Source: Thiorhodovibrio frisius (GTDB taxonomy: Bacteria > Pseudomonadota > Gammaproteobacteria > Chromatiales > Chromatiaceae). Taken from it: a stretch of 64,000 nt of DNA. Position numbers and translations under genes: made by a program. Positions 1-6,993 of the stretch are shown here, piece after piece (position 1 is the first letter of the stretch; every line of letters begins with the position of its first letter). The notes below the pieces were generated by a model. That model worked only from the letters and a program-made list of their open reading frames with translations. It was not told the origin of the DNA and did no database searches. The DNA is taken from contig NZ_CP121471.1 of assembly GCF_033954835.1 (NCBI RefSeq), forward strand, positions 4,644,501 through 4,708,500, given 5' to 3'.

Positions 1-627
1 CCGGAAGCCGAGCCGGTGCCCGTCGTCGCCGTTTTCGGTCAGTTCTGACAGGCTGAAGTAGCGCTCCTGGTCGTCAATGGTGCCGCGTAACTGCATGCGC
101 ACCTGGCCGGTCAGCATGTCTTCGTCGGCATTGGTGCGCGAGACCTTGAACCAGTAACGCACGCTGCCCTCGCCCTCACTCGACAAGGCCAGATCGCTGA
201 TGGTGATGGGGCCGTCGTCGCCGCCGAAGAGCTGCGTTAAAAAGGCTATTTGCGAGCGCAGTTTGGCGTTTTCGCTCTGGAGCTGACGAATTTCGTCTTG
301 TGCCTGGCGCACTGCCTCGCTTTGCGCCTGACGATCCTCGCTCAGACTTTGCAGTCGTTGTTCGAGTTCGGCGGTTTCATCCGCAAGTGTCGCACGATTC
401 TGTTCGATGCTGTCCAGATCAGATGGCTTTACCGGCTCGTTCGCTGGAGCTGGCACCTTGATAGAGGTCGGCTGTTCACGGGGAAGATCGAGCGCCAGAT
501 AGCCCCAACTGCCAAGCGCCACGACCAGTAACACTAGCAACAGGCCTAGCCGTCCGGTCGGGCGGGAATCGATAATATGGGGTTGGCGAATTCGACGTAC
601 CTTGACCTGTCCCATGCCTTTTCGCAT
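1..627 (-). CDS. Membrane-anchored coiled-coil protein, DUF6776-like (3' end outside window)
   Basis: The minus-strand frame is open from ATG at 627 to the window edge (209 codons), so the C-terminus is missing. A short basic N-terminus is followed by one transmembrane segment (about residues 27-46, rich in Leu/Val). A heptad-like coiled coil follows (about 70-125, many Gln/Glu/Leu), then a more globular part with GQVRMQLRG. This plan matches the DUF6776 family of inner-membrane proteins of unknown function; the family name is from memory and untested. A second in-frame ATG at 615 is an alternative start, and neither has a strong ribosome-binding site. A terminator-like hairpin sits in the leader. 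No catalytic motif is visible, so no function is assigned. Confidence 0.7.
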   Translation of the reverse strand, partial: MRKGMGQVKVRRIRQPHIIDSRPTGRLGLLLVLLVVALGSWGYLALDLPREQPTSIKVPAPANEPVKPSDLDSIEQNRATLADETAELEQRLQSLSEDRQAQSEAVRQAQDEIRQLQSENAKLRSQIAFLTQLFGGDDGPITISDLALSSEGEGSVRYWFKVSRTNADEDMLTGQVRMQLRGTIDDQERYFSLSELTENGDDGHRLGFR

Positions 628-645
628 CCGCACTCTAAACTCTAT

Positions 646-672
646 AAAAAAGGGTGATTATCCTCAATCACC
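646..672 (-). terminator. Terminator-like hairpin in the leader of the minus-strand gene
   Basis: Read on the minus strand, GGTGATT and AATCACC form a perfect 7-bp stem with a 6-nt loop, followed by C and six T. This is a textbook intrinsic-terminator layout. It ends about 19 nt before the ATG at 627, and no minus-strand gene lies upstream, so it may be an attenuator rather than an operon end. Confidence 0.5.
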
Positions 673-713
673 TGGATTCATTTTCCGGTATCGTCGCAGC
701 TAGGCGCGTTACC

Positions 714-757
714 GTGAAACAGCAACTTCATTGTCCGGGGTGGCCGGAACCATGAGC
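714..757 (+). repeat. Dispersed 44-nt leader element, copy A
   Basis: The element starts GTGAAACAGC and ends with TCCGGGGTGGCCGGAACCAT followed by GAGC. It aligns without gaps to copies at 19738-19781 (plus) and 40691-40734 (minus). It contains a short hairpin (TCCGG, 5-nt loop, CCGGA). It lies 115 nt before the start of the downstream plus-strand gene. Confidence 0.6.
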
Positions 758-795
758 GTTAGGATAGACGCCTTTGCAAACCGGCGCAGCCGTTT

Positions 796-823
796 TTGTG
801 CTTGAGCGCAGCTTGGCTATACT
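796..823 (+). promoter_or_regulatory. Possible sigma70 promoter for the FGE-like gene
   Basis: TTGTGC, a 16-bp spacer and TATACT lie about 50 bp before the ATG at 873. The -10 box is good and the -35 box only partial. This is a by-eye call. Confidence 0.4.
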
Positions 824-872
824 CTGCCACGTCCAATGACTATCAGCATCCGCTCCCAGGCGGGGAGAATTC

Positions 873-2444
873 ATGCCCGATCAACCATCACAATCCAAGC
901 CGCCGGCCACCAGCCCCTCGACCGGCAACGGCCAGCCTGCTCAGCGCAACATCAGCGCCGTGGCCGCCGATCTTGCCATTCAGCAAGAAAATGAAGGCCT
1001 GCGCCTTGCCTTACGCGAGCAGGAGCGCATCGTCGAGGAACTGACCAACGAATGCCGCCGACTGGAAGACCGGCTCGAGGATCGGTATCAGGACATCGAC
1101 GCCCTGCGGCGCGAACTCGACCGTGGCGAGCGAGCGCTCAAGCAGGCCGAGGAGCGCCCCTCGCAGCTTGTGGGCGACACCGCCACGCCCGCTGCCGGTG
1201 CGCCAGAGGCGCAAGCAGCAGCGGACGCAGAGGATAGCAAAAAGTCCACCGCCAAGTCTGCGGGCGCCAAGGGCAGCCCGCTCAGTTTTGCCGCCGGACT
1301 GCTTTCCGGGGTGGTGCTGGCAGCAGGCACGGTGACCGCCTTGTGGTTCGCCGGCCTGATGACGCTGACAGGCCAGAAAGCGATATCGCCACAGATTGCC
1401 GAGCCCGCGCCACCGTCCCGACCGCCAGCAACGCCAACAGCGCAGACGCAGACCACGGATGACGCGCCAAGCAATACAGCGACCCCCATCGCCAAGCCCA
1501 ATCCGGCAGGAAATGCCACGGCGGGCAGACCCGATCCGGGAACGGATGTATCGCAGGGGACGACCGGGATTGTTTCTGAAAATCAAACGCCTGCGGATGC
1601 AGATCGCGCCTCGGGGCCGGCGTCGTCCGAGCCCCTCAGCGGAGATTTGCGAGTGCCCGCCGAGCCCGTTGCCGGCACTCACACAGATGTTTTTCTGGTC
1701 GGGGACACGACAGCACCAGAAATGGTGGCGCTCAAGCCGAGCGAATTCATGATGGGTAACCCGGTCGGCATGGCCGATAGCGATGCTCGACCAGTCCACA
1801 GAGTCAGCCTCGATGGTTTCATGATCGGCGCACGCGAGGTGACATTCAGCGACTATGACCGTTATGTGCGCGAGACCGGCGCGCGGCGGCCACAGGATTA
1901 TGGCTGGGGACGGGGGTCGCGCCCGGTCATCGATGTGTCCTGGGACGATGCCATGGCCTACGCCAAGTGGCTTGGCAAAAAAACCGGGCAGCCCTACCGC
2001 CTGCCAACCGAGGCCGAATGGGAATACGCGGCGCGCGGCGGCAGCACCTCATCGTTCTGGTGGGGCATAGGTTCCCCGGCAAGTCGCGCGCTCTGCGTCA
2101 ATTGCGGGACCCGCTGGGATCAGATATCCACCGCACCGGTAGGCAGCTTCCCGCCCAACCCCTTCGGTCTTTATGATACCGCCGGCAATGTTTATGAATG
2201 GACGACAGACTGTTACCACCACAGCTATCAGGGCGCTCCCAGTGACGGCAGTGCCCGCAGCGACCCGGGATGCGCGTCGCGCGCGGTGCGCGGTGGTAGT
2301 TTCAAGTCTCCGGCAGGGGCCATGCGAAGTCACGCGCGCAACCGCTTCTCCGCCGATGCGCGAGCGGATATGCTTGGCTTTCGTGTCGCCCGCGATCTCA
2401 CCCCGCCGGCGCAGGCCCCAGATCAGGCCCCAGATAACGACTAA
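873..2444 (+). CDS. Membrane-anchored protein with FGE-sulfatase (SUMF1-like) domain
   Basis: A protein of 523 residues. The N-terminus is hydrophilic with a coiled coil (about 30-95), then a single transmembrane segment (about 137-162) and a Pro/Thr/Ala-rich linker. A C-terminal formylglycine-generating-enzyme-type fold spans about 283-515, with RLPTEAEWEYAARGG, GNVYEWT, RAVRGGSF and MLGFRVARD. True aerobic FGEs carry a copper-binding cysteine pair shortly after the RGGS motif. Here that stretch (KSPAGAMRSHARN) has no cysteine, so sulfatase activation is unlikely and a binding or structural role is more plausible. The ATG at 873 is preceded by GGGGAG at good spacing. The domain is probably periplasmic (inference). 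Confidence 0.85.
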   Translation: MPDQPSQSKPPATSPSTGNGQPAQRNISAVAADLAIQQENEGLRLALREQERIVEELTNECRRLEDRLEDRYQDIDALRRELDRGERALKQAEERPSQLVGDTATPAAGAPEAQAAADAEDSKKSTAKSAGAKGSPLSFAAGLLSGVVLAAGTVTALWFAGLMTLTGQKAISPQIAEPAPPSRPPATPTAQTQTTDDAPSNTATPIAKPNPAGNATAGRPDPGTDVSQGTTGIVSENQTPADADRASGPASSEPLSGDLRVPAEPVAGTHTDVFLVGDTTAPEMVALKPSEFMMGNPVGMADSDARPVHRVSLDGFMIGAREVTFSDYDRYVRETGARRPQDYGWGRGSRPVIDVSWDDAMAYAKWLGKKTGQPYRLPTEAEWEYAARGGSTSSFWWGIGSPASRALCVNCGTRWDQISTAPVGSFPPNPFGLYDTAGNVYEWTTDCYHHSYQGAPSDGSARSDPGCASRAVRGGSFKSPAGAMRSHARNRFSADARADMLGFRVARDLTPPAQAPDQAPDND

Positions 2445-2513
2445 ATGCCAAATAGCCCCGGAGTTTCAAGCGCTGCCGCCCACAGCATCAACCAGACTGG
2501 TCATTGACTATTC

Positions 2514-2533
2514 GCGCCCGCCTGAGCGGGCGC
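2514..2533. terminator. GC-rich hairpin between convergent genes
   Basis: GCGCCCGC, loop CTGA, GCGGGCGC form a perfect 8-bp stem between the ends of the convergent genes at 2444 and 2555. There is no clear T-tract on either side. A bidirectional terminator is the likeliest role. Confidence 0.55.
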
Positions 2534-2554
2534 TAGGATAGCCGTTAGCAAACC

Positions 2555-3580
2555 TCAGCCGTTCTCAAGCAGCATACGCAGGTCAATGACTGCGGCATTG
2601 GCGCGCGAGATGTAGGACGCCATCACCAGCGAGTGATTAGCCAGCAAGCCATAGCCGTGACCATTGAGGACCATGGGGCTCCATTTGCGCATCGCCGCGC
2701 CACGCAGATCGCGCATGATTTGCTCAACTGAAACTGTGGCGTTCTTGCCCTTTAATACCGATTCAAAATCGACCGAAATGGCCTGAATCATGTGCAGCAG
2801 CGCCCAGGTGTAGCCGCGGGCTTCGTAAAAGATATCGTCCACCTCAGTCCAGGCCGTTGCCTCTAGGATCTGGGCGCCACCCTCGGTGAAGGCAGCGGTC
2901 AGCTCGGCATCGTTTACGCTGGCGCTCAGGCGCTGTGCATAGCTGCCGAGACGCTTTTCCACCACCATCAGATAGGCGCGCAAGTTGTCTGCACGAGTAT
3001 AGAAACGCGCGGTCTGGTCGGTACCGGCAATCAGGGCCGCGCGATACTCCTTGAGTGCATTAATGCCGTCGCGGTACTGGGACTCGGTCGAGGGCAGCAT
3101 GTAGGAATTGGAGTCGAAGTTAAAATCGGAATCTGCGAGTTTCAGCTGATTGTTTTCAATCGACTGGGTCTGGGAACGGCTAAAGTCATTACGCAGCGAG
3201 CGGACGGAGTCGCGCAGCTCAGTCAGGGCGCCATATTCCCAATTGGGCATGTTGTCTATCAAGATGCCGGGCGGGGTAATGTCGTTGCTGATATAGCCAC
3301 CGGGCTTTTCGAGCAAGGTTTCAGCGACATTAATGGCCGAGGAGACGGTGGCGACTCCCGGAGTCTTGAGCGCCTCCTTGATATCCATGCCCTCGATTTG
3401 GATCTGGCTGATATCAAAGGTTTCAGGCTGCCGCGACCAGTAGACGCCAAGACCGACGATGGTTGCCATCGACAGCACCACCAGCACAGCGATGATGCGG
3501 CCGACAGGCCATTTGCTGCGGGTCGATGACGTTGTGTTTGACTGCTCGTCCGAGCGGCCGGCGGAGGTTTCCTTGGTCAC
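2555..3580 (-). CDS. DUF2333 family membrane protein
   Basis: A protein of about 341 residues. A short polar N-terminus is followed by one transmembrane helix (PVGRIIAVLVVLSMATIVGL) and a long alpha-helical domain, probably periplasmic. The body, with PGGYISNDITPPG and IDNMPNWEYG near its start, matches what I know of the DUF2333 family (unknown function). The open frame extends to 3727, but a GTG at 3580 with GAGGTG six bases upstream is the better start; a GTG at 3589 is possible. The gene is divergent from the antiporter operon and convergent with the FGE-like gene. No catalytic residues are recognisable. Confidence 0.8.
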   Translation of the reverse strand: MTKETSAGRSDEQSNTTSSTRSKWPVGRIIAVLVVLSMATIVGLGVYWSRQPETFDISQIQIEGMDIKEALKTPGVATVSSAINVAETLLEKPGGYISNDITPPGILIDNMPNWEYGALTELRDSVRSLRNDFSRSQTQSIENNQLKLADSDFNFDSNSYMLPSTESQYRDGINALKEYRAALIAGTDQTARFYTRADNLRAYLMVVEKRLGSYAQRLSASVNDAELTAAFTEGGAQILEATAWTEVDDIFYEARGYTWALLHMIQAISVDFESVLKGKNATVSVEQIMRDLRGAAMRKWSPMVLNGHGYGLLANHSLVMASYISRANAAVIDLRMLLENG

Positions 3581-4010
3581 AATGAGCACCTCGTTTTGGA
3601 TAAAATGAACCGAATTGAATGCTGATGGGCGAGACACTCGGCCTGGCTCCGGCAATGGCCCGCGCCAACTATCTGCACCAGTTGCCTGGGTTACAGGATG
3701 GTCGCGGGCGGTTCGAGCGTCTGCCAATCAGCGGTTTGCGCGTGGCGCCCTTGGGGGCCGCCGTGGAATTCTTGCCATTCTAACCGGAAAACCAGGCGCA
3801 CTGACGACAGATTATGGCGGGCACATTGGCCTTGGCAAGGGCTGGAAAAACTCTCACAGCTACCCCTGGTCGCGGCATGCCTGGCCAGTTTTGCTACACT
3901 CTGGCTGCCCAGCACTGGCTGCTCGCTCATTTGCGTAGCACCAGGCGAACCCGGCAGACCAGTTCGGATGTCACCCGACAATCGTGGTTCCAAAAGGATG
4001 ATTCCAGAGG
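3581..4010. other. Divergent intergenic region before the antiporter operon
   Basis: 430 bp between two divergent genes, presumably holding both promoters. TACACT at about 3894-3899 could be a -10 box for the antiporter operon, but no convincing -35 was found. The only coding hint is the small open frame at 3619-3783. Confidence 0.5.
3619..3783 (+). CDS. Possible small protein, 54 residues, unrecognised
   Basis: An ATG-initiated frame with GC-rich third positions encodes a plausible short protein (starts MLMGETLGLAPAMARANY, ends GAAVEFLPF). There is no clear ribosome-binding site and no family is recognised. It could be a real small gene, a remnant, or chance in GC-rich DNA. Confidence 0.2.
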   Translation: MLMGETLGLAPAMARANYLHQLPGLQDGRGRFERLPISGLRVAPLGAAVEFLPF

Positions 4011-4622
4011 ATGATAAGGATCGCTAGCAGTCGTTTACCGATGCGCGGGCTGATGTTCGCAGGCCTTTGGCTCGTTTTCACCCAGGCCGATCCCTTGTCT
4101 TGGATCATCGGCCTGCCCGTGGTATTAGCGGCCACCTGGGCGAGCAGGCGGCTGGAAGTTTCCCATCCGCGCCCGGTGCTGCGCGGGCCTGCCGGTTCGT
4201 CACTGGGGCTGGCCTCAGTCGATCTGGCCCAGTCCGGGATTGCGCGACCCCTTGCCTCACGGGCGGTGGGCGCGCCCTTGCTGATCATCGACATCCGGCA
4301 ACTGCCGGCCTTTTTCGGCTTTTTTCTCGTCACCTCGATGCGCGGTGGGATAGATGTCACACGACGCATCCTGGCGCGACCGCTGGCTATTTCACCCGGC
4401 TTTCAGACCTATCGCACCGCGCTGCGCCATCCGGGCGCGCAGATTTTTTTTCTCGACCTGATCAGCCTGCTGCCCGGCACTCTGAGCGCCGATCTGGAAG
4501 CGCCCGACCGACTGGTGATTCATGTGCTGGATACTGGCGCGGATAATTATCGCGAGCTGGCGCAACTAGAGTTGCAGGTTGCGCGTCTGTTTCGCGAGTC
4601 CATCCGGGCTGGAACCCTCTAA
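4011..4622 (+). CDS. mnhE: Na+/H+ antiporter subunit E (MnhE/MrpE)
   Basis: A 203-residue small membrane subunit of Mrp-type cation/proton antiporters. Two hydrophobic segments near the N-terminus (LMFAGLWLVFTQADPLSWII and the following helix) precede a conserved cytoplasmic part with RGGIDVTRRIL, LISLLPGTLSAD and VIHVLDTGAD, typical of MnhE. It heads a run of same-strand antiporter genes. The ATG at 4011 follows CCAGAGG closely; ATG at 4041 is an alternative start that would still keep the first helix. In known Mrp complexes subunit E is required for assembly of the full complex. Confidence 0.88.
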   Translation: MIRIASSRLPMRGLMFAGLWLVFTQADPLSWIIGLPVVLAATWASRRLEVSHPRPVLRGPAGSSLGLASVDLAQSGIARPLASRAVGAPLLIIDIRQLPAFFGFFLVTSMRGGIDVTRRILARPLAISPGFQTYRTALRHPGAQIFFLDLISLLPGTLSADLEAPDRLVIHVLDTGADNYRELAQLELQVARLFRESIRAGTL

Positions 4623-4656
4623 TGACAACAACCCTCTCAGATGGCACCGGACTGAT

Positions 4657-4983
4657 ATGACTTCCTGGCTGCTTGCTTTTGCCAGTTTCCTCCTGACCAC
4701 CATGGCAATCGGTCTGGTGCGCGCGCTGCGCGGACCGACTCCAGCGGATCGGCTGCTGGCAGTGCAGTTGCTCGGCACTGCCAGCATTGGCGTGCTCCTG
4801 CTGCTCGCCGCCGCGCTGGAGGCACCGGCGCTTGCCGATGTGGCGCTGGTGTTCAGCCTGCTCGCTGCGGTCGCAGTTGCCGCACTGACTCGCCGCCGCG
4901 CGCCGCCGAGTCCCGCGCCAACGGCCTCAGCGCCTGAATCATCGCCGCAGCCCCACAACAGGTCGAATCGGAGCCAGACATGA
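4657..4983 (+). CDS. mnhF: Antiporter subunit F (MnhF/MrpF)
   Basis: A 108-residue protein with three hydrophobic segments and the MrpF hallmark RALRGPTPADRLLAVQLLGT after the first one. It ends in an Ala/Pro/Ser-rich tail. The frame opens further upstream (4579), overlapping subunit E, but the ATG at 4657 starts directly with the first helix and gives the family's usual length. Its stop overlaps the start of the next gene by four bases (ATGA), indicating translational coupling. In Mrp complexes F packs with E and G in the small-subunit module. Confidence 0.87.
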   Translation: MTSWLLAFASFLLTTMAIGLVRALRGPTPADRLLAVQLLGTASIGVLLLLAAALEAPALADVALVFSLLAAVAVAALTRRRAPPSPAPTASAPESSPQPHNRSNRSQT

Positions 4984-5279
4984 CGACCCTGTTGATGATC
5001 TACTCCATCGTTGTAATCGGTGCTGGTCTGGTTTTTTTTGCCGCCGGCACCCTGGGCCTGCTGCGACTGCCGGATTTATTTACCCGCCTGCACGCCCTGA
5101 CCAAGGCCGATAACCTTGGCCTTGGGCTGGTGATTCTCGGCTTATTGCCCTGGGCGCCCAGCCTCTGGTACGCGCTGGAGCTGTTTCTGATCTGGCTGCT
5201 GGTGCTGCTCGGCGGTGCCACCGGTGCCCACCTGATCGCCAAGCGCGCCCTGCATGGCGACGGGGAGGATCGGCAATGA
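4980..5279 (+). CDS. mnhG: Antiporter subunit G (MnhG/MrpG)
   Basis: A 99-residue protein with three transmembrane helices and the characteristic LGLLRLPDLFTRLHALTKAD stretch between helices 1 and 2. The length is normal for the family. Both ends overlap neighbours by ATGA junctions. This places it firmly inside the antiporter operon and suggests stoichiometric translation with subunit F and the DUF4040 protein. Confidence 0.9.
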   Translation: MTTLLMIYSIVVIGAGLVFFAAGTLGLLRLPDLFTRLHALTKADNLGLGLVILGLLPWAPSLWYALELFLIWLLVLLGGATGAHLIAKRALHGDGEDRQ

Positions 5280-5947
5280 CAGACACTCCAGCCATGTTCG
5301 TTTTCGACATCCTGATGATCTCCACCCTGCTCGGCCTGGCAATCTCGACCCTGAGCAGCCGCGACCCGCGTCGCGCGGCCATTCTGTTCATCGCCTTCGG
5401 GTTGTGGCTGTCAATTGTCTGGGCAAGGCTTGGCGCGCCAGATGTGGCCCTGGCCGAAGCGGCCATTGGCGCAGGACTGGGTGGCGCCCTGATGCTGGCG
5501 GCCGCGCGGCGCATGCCGGGTAGCCGGGAGCCTGGCAAGCCCGAGGCAAGGGAGCCAGAACCGGTCGCAGCCGCGCCGGATGTGCCTGCACCTGAAGGTG
5601 ACTACGCGCCTGAAACGAGTGCCGAGCTTGAGCCTGAGTTACAAGCACCTGAACCGAAACTGGATGCCGAGCCGCCCGAGCCTGAGAAAGAAGCAACGCC
5701 CGAGCCATCCGCGCCCGAGCAGGCCCTATCTCCGCCAGCGCCCGCGGAACCAGAACCACCAGTAGCAAAGGCTGCCATCGCCGAATCAGGCGCGGTGGAT
5801 GCTGGACCGGAGGCTGGGTCTCCAACCGCTCAGCCCGTAGCCCCCCTATCCGAGCCCCAACCCCCGCTTAAGCCAAAGCCAAAGCGCAAGCTCAAACCCA
5901 AGCCTAGGCCCAAATCAGAGCCACCTGATCGGAGCCCGCCCAAATGA
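5276..5947 (+). CDS. DUF4040/MbhD-like antiporter subunit with long Pro-Glu and Lys-Pro tail
   Basis: Residues 1-80 form three membrane helices with DPRRAAILFIAFG and ALAEAAIGAGLGGALML, as in the DUF4040 module that in standard Mrp operons is part of the MrpA C-terminus (MbhD in hydrogenase-type complexes). The remaining roughly 140 residues are low-complexity: first Pro/Glu/Ala-rich and acidic, then a strongly basic Lys/Pro end (KPKPKRKLKPKPRPK). Such a tail is not part of the family core and is presumably cytosolic and disordered. The gene overlaps both neighbours by ATGA. Here the MrpA C-terminal module is a separate gene. Confidence 0.8.
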   Translation: MTDTPAMFVFDILMISTLLGLAISTLSSRDPRRAAILFIAFGLWLSIVWARLGAPDVALAEAAIGAGLGGALMLAAARRMPGSREPGKPEAREPEPVAAAPDVPAPEGDYAPETSAELEPELQAPEPKLDAEPPEPEKEATPEPSAPEQALSPPAPAEPEPPVAKAAIAESGAVDAGPEAGSPTAQPVAPLSEPQPPLKPKPKRKLKPKPRPKSEPPDRSPPK

Positions 5948-6639
5948 GCATGCGCCTGGAGCCCAAGCCTCAGCAATCCGCTGCCATTCTGGTGGTGGTT
6001 TTTCTGGTACTGCTGGTGGGCCTGCTGCAGTGGGTCTTTTTCAGCCATCAGCTGGAGTCGGCCACCACCGGGCTGGCGGCACCGGCCCAGGCCGAACTGG
6101 TGCGCACAGGGGTCACCAATCCGGTCACCGCCGTACTGCTCAATTTTCGCGCACTCGACACCTTGTTGGAGCTTGCCGTGCTGCTTGCAGCCCTGTTAGG
6201 CATCTGGTCGCTTGGGGCCGCCACACCCGGCTATCAGCGCGCCGGGCCAGTCTATGCCGGCATGGTGGCCTGGGTGGTGCCTTTGTTGATCATTACGGCG
6301 GGTTATCTGCTGTGGATTGGCGCCAAGGCACCGGGCGGCGCGTTTCAGGCCGGCGCCCTGCTTGCGGCAGCTGGGGTCATTCTGCGTCTTGGGGGCGCGG
6401 CAAGTGCCGGGCTTCCGAGCGTGTCCGCGCAGCGCTGGCTGGCAGTTGCCGGTATTGCTGTTTTTGCCCTGGTCGGCTTGGGAACAATGCTAGCGGGGCG
6501 CGACTTCCTTAACTATCCGCCAGCCTGGTCCGGCTGGCTGATTTTGGCAATTGAGGTCTTCGCCACCCTGACCATTGCGACGCTGCTGGCAGCGGCCTAT
6601 GTGGGGAGCGAGGATGACCCTTACGACAAGAAGAGATGA
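5944..6639 (+). CDS. mnhB: Antiporter subunit B (MnhB/MrpB family)
   Basis: A 231-residue membrane protein. An N-terminal helix (about 12-35) is followed by the MnhB signature VTAVLLNFRALDTLLELAVL, then several helices with GYLLWIGAKAPGGAFQAGAL. Glycine-rich APGGAFQAG loops are typical of MrpB and of the matching module of MrpA. The gene starts within the end of the DUF4040 gene and leaves a 75-bp gap before subunit C, the only sizeable gap in the first part of the operon. Confidence 0.87.
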   Translation: MSMRLEPKPQQSAAILVVVFLVLLVGLLQWVFFSHQLESATTGLAAPAQAELVRTGVTNPVTAVLLNFRALDTLLELAVLLAALLGIWSLGAATPGYQRAGPVYAGMVAWVVPLLIITAGYLLWIGAKAPGGAFQAGALLAAAGVILRLGGAASAGLPSVSAQRWLAVAGIAVFALVGLGTMLAGRDFLNYPPAWSGWLILAIEVFATLTIATLLAAAYVGSEDDPYDKKR

Positions 6640-6714
6640 CGACGGGGTCATGGGGTTTCTTCACGCGTTTCTCACTGCTTTGCACTCACCTCTCAACACC
6701 ATGACGAGAAGATC

Positions 6715-6993
6715 ATGACAGCTGAGTTTCTCTACGCAGGTGCCGGCTTTGCGCTCTTTGGGCTTGGCGCCTGGTCCTTTCTGCTCCACCGGGCGCTGCT
6801 GCGCAAGCTGATTGCGATGAACATCATGGGCAGCGGTGTCTTTCATCTGCTAATCGCGGTCGCTGGGCGCGCTGGGCCACCCGCTGACCCTATTCCGCAT
6901 GCCCTAGTGCTGACTGGTATTGTGGTCGCTGTCAGTGCCACGGCCCTGGCGCTTGCCTTTGGGCGCGCACTGGAAACCGCCACCGATGACTGA
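6715..6993 (+). CDS. mnhC: Antiporter subunit C (MnhC/MrpC, NuoK-like)
   Basis: A 92-residue protein with three transmembrane helices, homologous in plan to NuoK. It shows LRKLIAMNIMGSGVFHLLI and DPIPHALVLTGIVVAVSATA, the HALVLT(G/A)IV motif being diagnostic of NuoK/MrpC. Its end overlaps the start of the D-type subunit by eight bases. In Mrp and complex I this subunit contributes to the proton path between antiporter-like subunits. Confidence 0.9.
   Translation: MTAEFLYAGAGFALFGLGAWSFLLHRALLRKLIAMNIMGSGVFHLLIAVAGRAGPPADPIPHALVLTGIVVAVSATALALAFGRALETATDD

Noticed and set aside
873-2444. Active formylglycine-generating enzyme
   Set aside because: The copper-binding cysteine pair after RGGSF is absent.
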